Assembly: GCA_017421145.1 (NCBI GenBank)
Contig: JAFOTA010000034.1
Span: 1 to 18,110, forward strand
DNA from: Treponema sp.
GTDB lineage: Bacteria > Spirochaetota > Spirochaetia > Treponematales > Treponemataceae
Length of the DNA: 18,110 nucleotides
Reading direction: 5' to 3'
Made by a program: the position numbers and the translations under genes. Position 1 is the stretch's first letter. The number at the start of each line of letters is the position of its first letter. Positions 15,754 to 18,110 of the stretch are shown here, in pieces. The notes below the pieces were generated by a model, which searched no databases, was not told the origin of the DNA, and saw only the letters and a program-made list of their open reading frames with translations.

Positions 15754-16617
15754 ATGTCGTTTGCAGACAAGCTCAAGGCGCTTTTTGGAAAGCACAAAAC
15801 CCAGAATGAGGATTTTTATGATGATTTGGCCGATGTACTTATCGAAGGTGATCTCGGTGCCAAGGCTGCCGTCGAAATCGTTGACGAGCTTCAGAAAAAA
15901 TGCAAGGAAGAGAAAATCTCCGAAACCGGCATGATAACGGATGTCCTTTCCGAAATGCTGCGTCCGTATGTGCGTGCGGTGGAGCTTCCTGTTGAAAGCG
16001 GCAAGGTCAATATATTCATGGTTCTCGGCGTGAACGGCGTGGGAAAAACAACATCCGTCGCAAAGATGGCAAAGCTTTATGCAGACAAAGGAACTCAGGT
16101 CATAATGTCCGCATCGGATACTTTCAGGGCTGCCGCAGTCGATCAGCTTTCAATGCACGGCGAACGGCTCGGAATCCGCGTGGTCAAGCACCAGATGGGA
16201 AGCGATCCTTCTGCGGTTGTGTTTGATGCTGCGAGCGCATGTGAAGCCAACGGAGGCGGTCTTGTCATTGCCGATACTGCAGGCCGTCTTCACAATAAGG
16301 AAAACCTTGTAAACGAGCTTAAGAAAATCGACAGGATAGCGTCTTCAAAAGCAAGCGAAGGATGCTACAAAAAAATCCTCGTCGTTGATGCAACTACGGG
16401 TCAGAATGCACTGCGCCAGGCGGAAGTGTTCAATGATGCCGTAAAGATCGATGCGGTAGTCATGACAAAATATGATTCCACTGCAAAAGGCGGAGGCATA
16501 ATTTCCATAGGACGGGAGCTTGGTCTTCCGGTTGCATTCGTTTGCACGGGCGAAAAATATCCTGACATAGCGCCGTTGGATCCGGATGCATATCTTTCGG
16601 AATTTTTAGGAAAATAA
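15754..16617 (+). CDS. ftsY: Signal recognition particle receptor FtsY (NG domain only)
   Basis: Docks the SRP-ribosome complex at the membrane; its GTPase works reciprocally with Ffh. ATG at 15754 has AGGAGG seven bases ahead and lies two bases past the previous stop codon. The 287-residue protein has the N helical domain, then GTPase motifs: GVNGVGKTTSVAKMA (P-loop), DTFRAAAVDQL, ADTAGR, DATTGQNALRQ and GTKYD-type specificity as TKYDSTAKGGG, ending with the GLPVAFVCTGEKYPDI closing loop. The acidic A domain of E. coli FtsY is absent, so membrane binding would depend on the N-terminal helix. TKYDST replaces the more common TKLDGT. Its position next to a Lol-type gene fits envelope protein traffic. 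Confidence 0.95.
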   Translation: MSFADKLKALFGKHKTQNEDFYDDLADVLIEGDLGAKAAVEIVDELQKKCKEEKISETGMITDVLSEMLRPYVRAVELPVESGKVNIFMVLGVNGVGKTTSVAKMAKLYADKGTQVIMSASDTFRAAAVDQLSMHGERLGIRVVKHQMGSDPSAVVFDAASACEANGGGLVIADTAGRLHNKENLVNELKKIDRIASSKASEGCYKKILVVDATTGQNALRQAEVFNDAVKIDAVVMTKYDSTAKGGGIISIGRELGLPVAFVCTGEKYPDIAPLDPDAYLSEFLGK

Positions 16618-16619
16618 AA

Positions 16620-17624
16620 TTGGATTTGCAGACCGCGGTTTTTTCATTGTATCTTCTCTTTTCGGCATTCACGCCCCAGCAGGCTGATTTGGAAATCAAG
16701 CTTCAGGGGAATGATATGACCACGATTGAAAAGCTCAACAAGCGCATGGAAGTGAGGAATTTCATTGCGGAGGAAAAAAACAGGATTCTGTTCGGAAATG
16801 AAGCAAGCGAAGAAAATACCGAAGAGGAAAGCGCACTCAAAAATCTTGAGAATCCATTGTACGGTCCCCAGAGCGGCGGAGTTTCTGCGGAATTCGGATT
16901 TGAAAGCATGAGCGCGGCGGAAGTTCTTTATAAAAATTCCATGGAGCGGCTTTCTCTTTTCCAATATGGCGAAGAATACTTTTCTTTTCCTGATCCGCTT
17001 GACGGAGACAGGCATGCGGTAATCTCCGTGAACAATGATGTTTTCACGCGCACCGAATATGATGATTACTACAGGATGCTTGAAAGGACGGTCTGGAAAA
17101 ATGCAAGGTCATCTCAAGGCTCGGTTATGACGAAGCGCACAAGGTACACGTATTCGAGCGCATCTGCAACCATACCGCGTTTTTGCGGCGAAGAGGATTT
17201 TGTCGGCAACAAGTATATGGAAACAAGATACAATGCTGCCGGAAAGCCTCTGGAAATAGTTGACTATGACGTAGGAAGCAACGGAGCCGGTGGAGTCAAG
17301 AGAATCCTGAAAAAAAAGAACAGCTACACCTATGATGCTTCGGACAGGCTCGTTATAGACAAGCTTCTGGAGAATTTCGACGACGGCACTTCAAAGTCCA
17401 CGAAAAACATCTACACGTATTCTTCAAGGTCGAGCATACCGGACGTGAGCTATTATGAAAATGACGTTCTGAGAATTCAGACAAGCTATAGATCGGAAAA
17501 TGATTATATACAGACCGTTTTCTTTGACGGAGGCTTCAAGATTTCCACCGAATACAAGGACAGCGAAAGGGTATTGGAAATCACTTATCTTGGTGATATG
17601 GAAATGAGCCGGAGAACGTTCTGA
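16620..17624 (+). CDS. Exported tyrosine-rich protein of unknown function, YD-repeat-like
   Basis: A 334-residue product starting at TTG 16620, two bases after the ftsY stop, with AGGA about eight bases upstream; overlap with no other frame supports this start. It begins with a hydrophobic stretch (AVFSLYLLFSAFTPQQA) that can act as a signal peptide. The first half is acidic and helical. The second half has repeating beta-type segments with a Tyr-Thr-Tyr pattern (TRYTYSSAS, SYTYDASDRLV, IYTYSSRSS, TRYNAAGKPLEIVDYD), loosely like the YD/RHS repeats of secreted proteins, though too few and too short to name. It could be a periplasmic or surface protein. Placement between ftsY and a Lol-type permease suggests an envelope role; the family is not recognised. 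Confidence 0.8.
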   Translation: MDLQTAVFSLYLLFSAFTPQQADLEIKLQGNDMTTIEKLNKRMEVRNFIAEEKNRILFGNEASEENTEEESALKNLENPLYGPQSGGVSAEFGFESMSAAEVLYKNSMERLSLFQYGEEYFSFPDPLDGDRHAVISVNNDVFTRTEYDDYYRMLERTVWKNARSSQGSVMTKRTRYTYSSASATIPRFCGEEDFVGNKYMETRYNAAGKPLEIVDYDVGSNGAGGVKRILKKKNSYTYDASDRLVIDKLLENFDDGTSKSTKNIYTYSSRSSIPDVSYYENDVLRIQTSYRSENDYIQTVFFDGGFKISTEYKDSERVLEITYLGDMEMSRRTF

Positions 17625-17641
17625 GGCAGGAGATGGAATTG

Positions 17642-18110
17642 ATGGACAAAAAAGGATTGTCTTCAATAAAGTGGATGAATTTCATATCGAGCAGATTCAG
17701 CAAGGTTGACAGCAAGGGGCGCACGGCAGTCACTTCCGCTTTGTCAAGCCTGGGAATATGTTTCGGTGTCATGGCGCTCATCGTCGTAATCAGCGTGATG
17801 AACGGATTCCAGATGGAATTCATCGATGCGATCATGGAAATTTCATCATACCATATCAGGGTATCTGATATCGGGGATGAAAATCTTTTTGAAAGCTGGT
17901 GCGGCGATCAGGATTTCGTAACATGTGCGGATCCGTTTTATGAAGCGCAGGGACTTATGGTTTCTTTGAACGGACGTGAGAGCGCGGCATTGGTCAGGGC
18001 AGTTTCCCCGGATATACTTGAGGAAGACCTCGGCTTTGAAAAGGAAGTCCGCATGATTTCCGGTGATTTTGATTTGTCCTCCCCGGATTACATAGTGCTT
18101 GGAAACGATC
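17642..18110 (+). CDS. Lipoprotein-releasing ABC permease LolC/LolE family, 5' part
   Basis: The frame runs open from 17633 to the window's end. ATG 17642 is preferred because GGAG lies nine bases ahead; ATG 17633 directly abuts that site. The visible 156 residues (MDKKGLSSIKWMNFISSRFS) show an N-terminal amphipathic part, a membrane helix (about LGICFGVMALIVVISVMNGF) and the start of the periplasmic MacB_PCD/LolC-type domain. The motif VVISVMNGFQMEFIDAIMEISSYHIRV is typical for LolC/LolE (in E. coli VLSVMNGFE...LGVAPHVVI). The protein, with LolD, would extract lipoproteins from the inner membrane for transport outward, important in lipoprotein-rich spirochaetes. C and E cannot be told apart here. 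Confidence 0.9.
   Translation, partial: MDKKGLSSIKWMNFISSRFSKVDSKGRTAVTSALSSLGICFGVMALIVVISVMNGFQMEFIDAIMEISSYHIRVSDIGDENLFESWCGDQDFVTCADPFYEAQGLMVSLNGRESAALVRAVSPDILEEDLGFEKEVRMISGDFDLSSPDYIVLGND

Noticed and set aside
15198..15797. 199-codon minus-strand ORF
   Set aside because: Cys/Arg/Phe-rich translation antisense to the PEGA-like gene, with no recognisable domain.

Overview
The window looks like chromosomal backbone from a host-associated Treponema (Spirochaetota). This is inferred from its gene content: secreted or membrane TPR and PEGA-type proteins of the kind seen in treponemes, a secreted SUMF1-fold protein, the order phoH / 7TM-HD / ybeY / corC / TPR protein, and an FtsY reduced to its NG core. 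No tool search was possible, so genus level is a judgement. GC content looks intermediate and even throughout. I see no insertion sequence, prophage, tRNA, rRNA or CRISPR array.

Layout. 1-1124: 3' part of hisS (+). 1141-3084: a membrane c-di-GMP phosphodiesterase with an intact EAL domain and a degenerate GGDEF-like domain (-). 3172-3630: an OhrR/MarR-type redox repressor (-), divergent from a secreted SUMF1-fold protein at 3854-4768 (+); the space between holds a strong promoter and a candidate operator. Two hairpins, the second a clear intrinsic terminator, close that unit. 4967-9142: a compact operon of phoH, a 7TM-HD c-di-AMP phosphodiesterase, ybeY and a corC-like CBS gene, followed closely by an exported TPR protein (9208-11355). 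The corC reading frame is broken by an in-frame TAA near its 5' end. Four short tandem repeats and a terminator hairpin follow, separating it from a convergent exported protein (11486-12460, -).

12538-18110 (+): a stand-alone Cas2-like protein expressed from what looks like a leaderless promoter, then prfB with its programmed +1 frameshift, an exported PEGA-like membrane protein that overlaps the end of prfB, ftsY, an exported tyrosine-rich protein of unknown function, and the 5' part of a LolC/LolE-type lipoprotein-release permease that runs off the window.

Functional themes: translation and RNA quality (hisS, prfB, ybeY, phoH), cyclic dinucleotide signalling (EAL and 7TM-HD enzymes), and export and envelope biogenesis (ftsY, lolC/E, several signal-peptide proteins). 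The most unusual items are the orphan Cas2-like gene with its leaderless promoter beside prfB, the interrupted corC, the SUMF1-fold protein lacking one catalytic cysteine, the shortened ectodomain of the 7TM-HD enzyme, and the dense repeat arrangement upstream of phoH.
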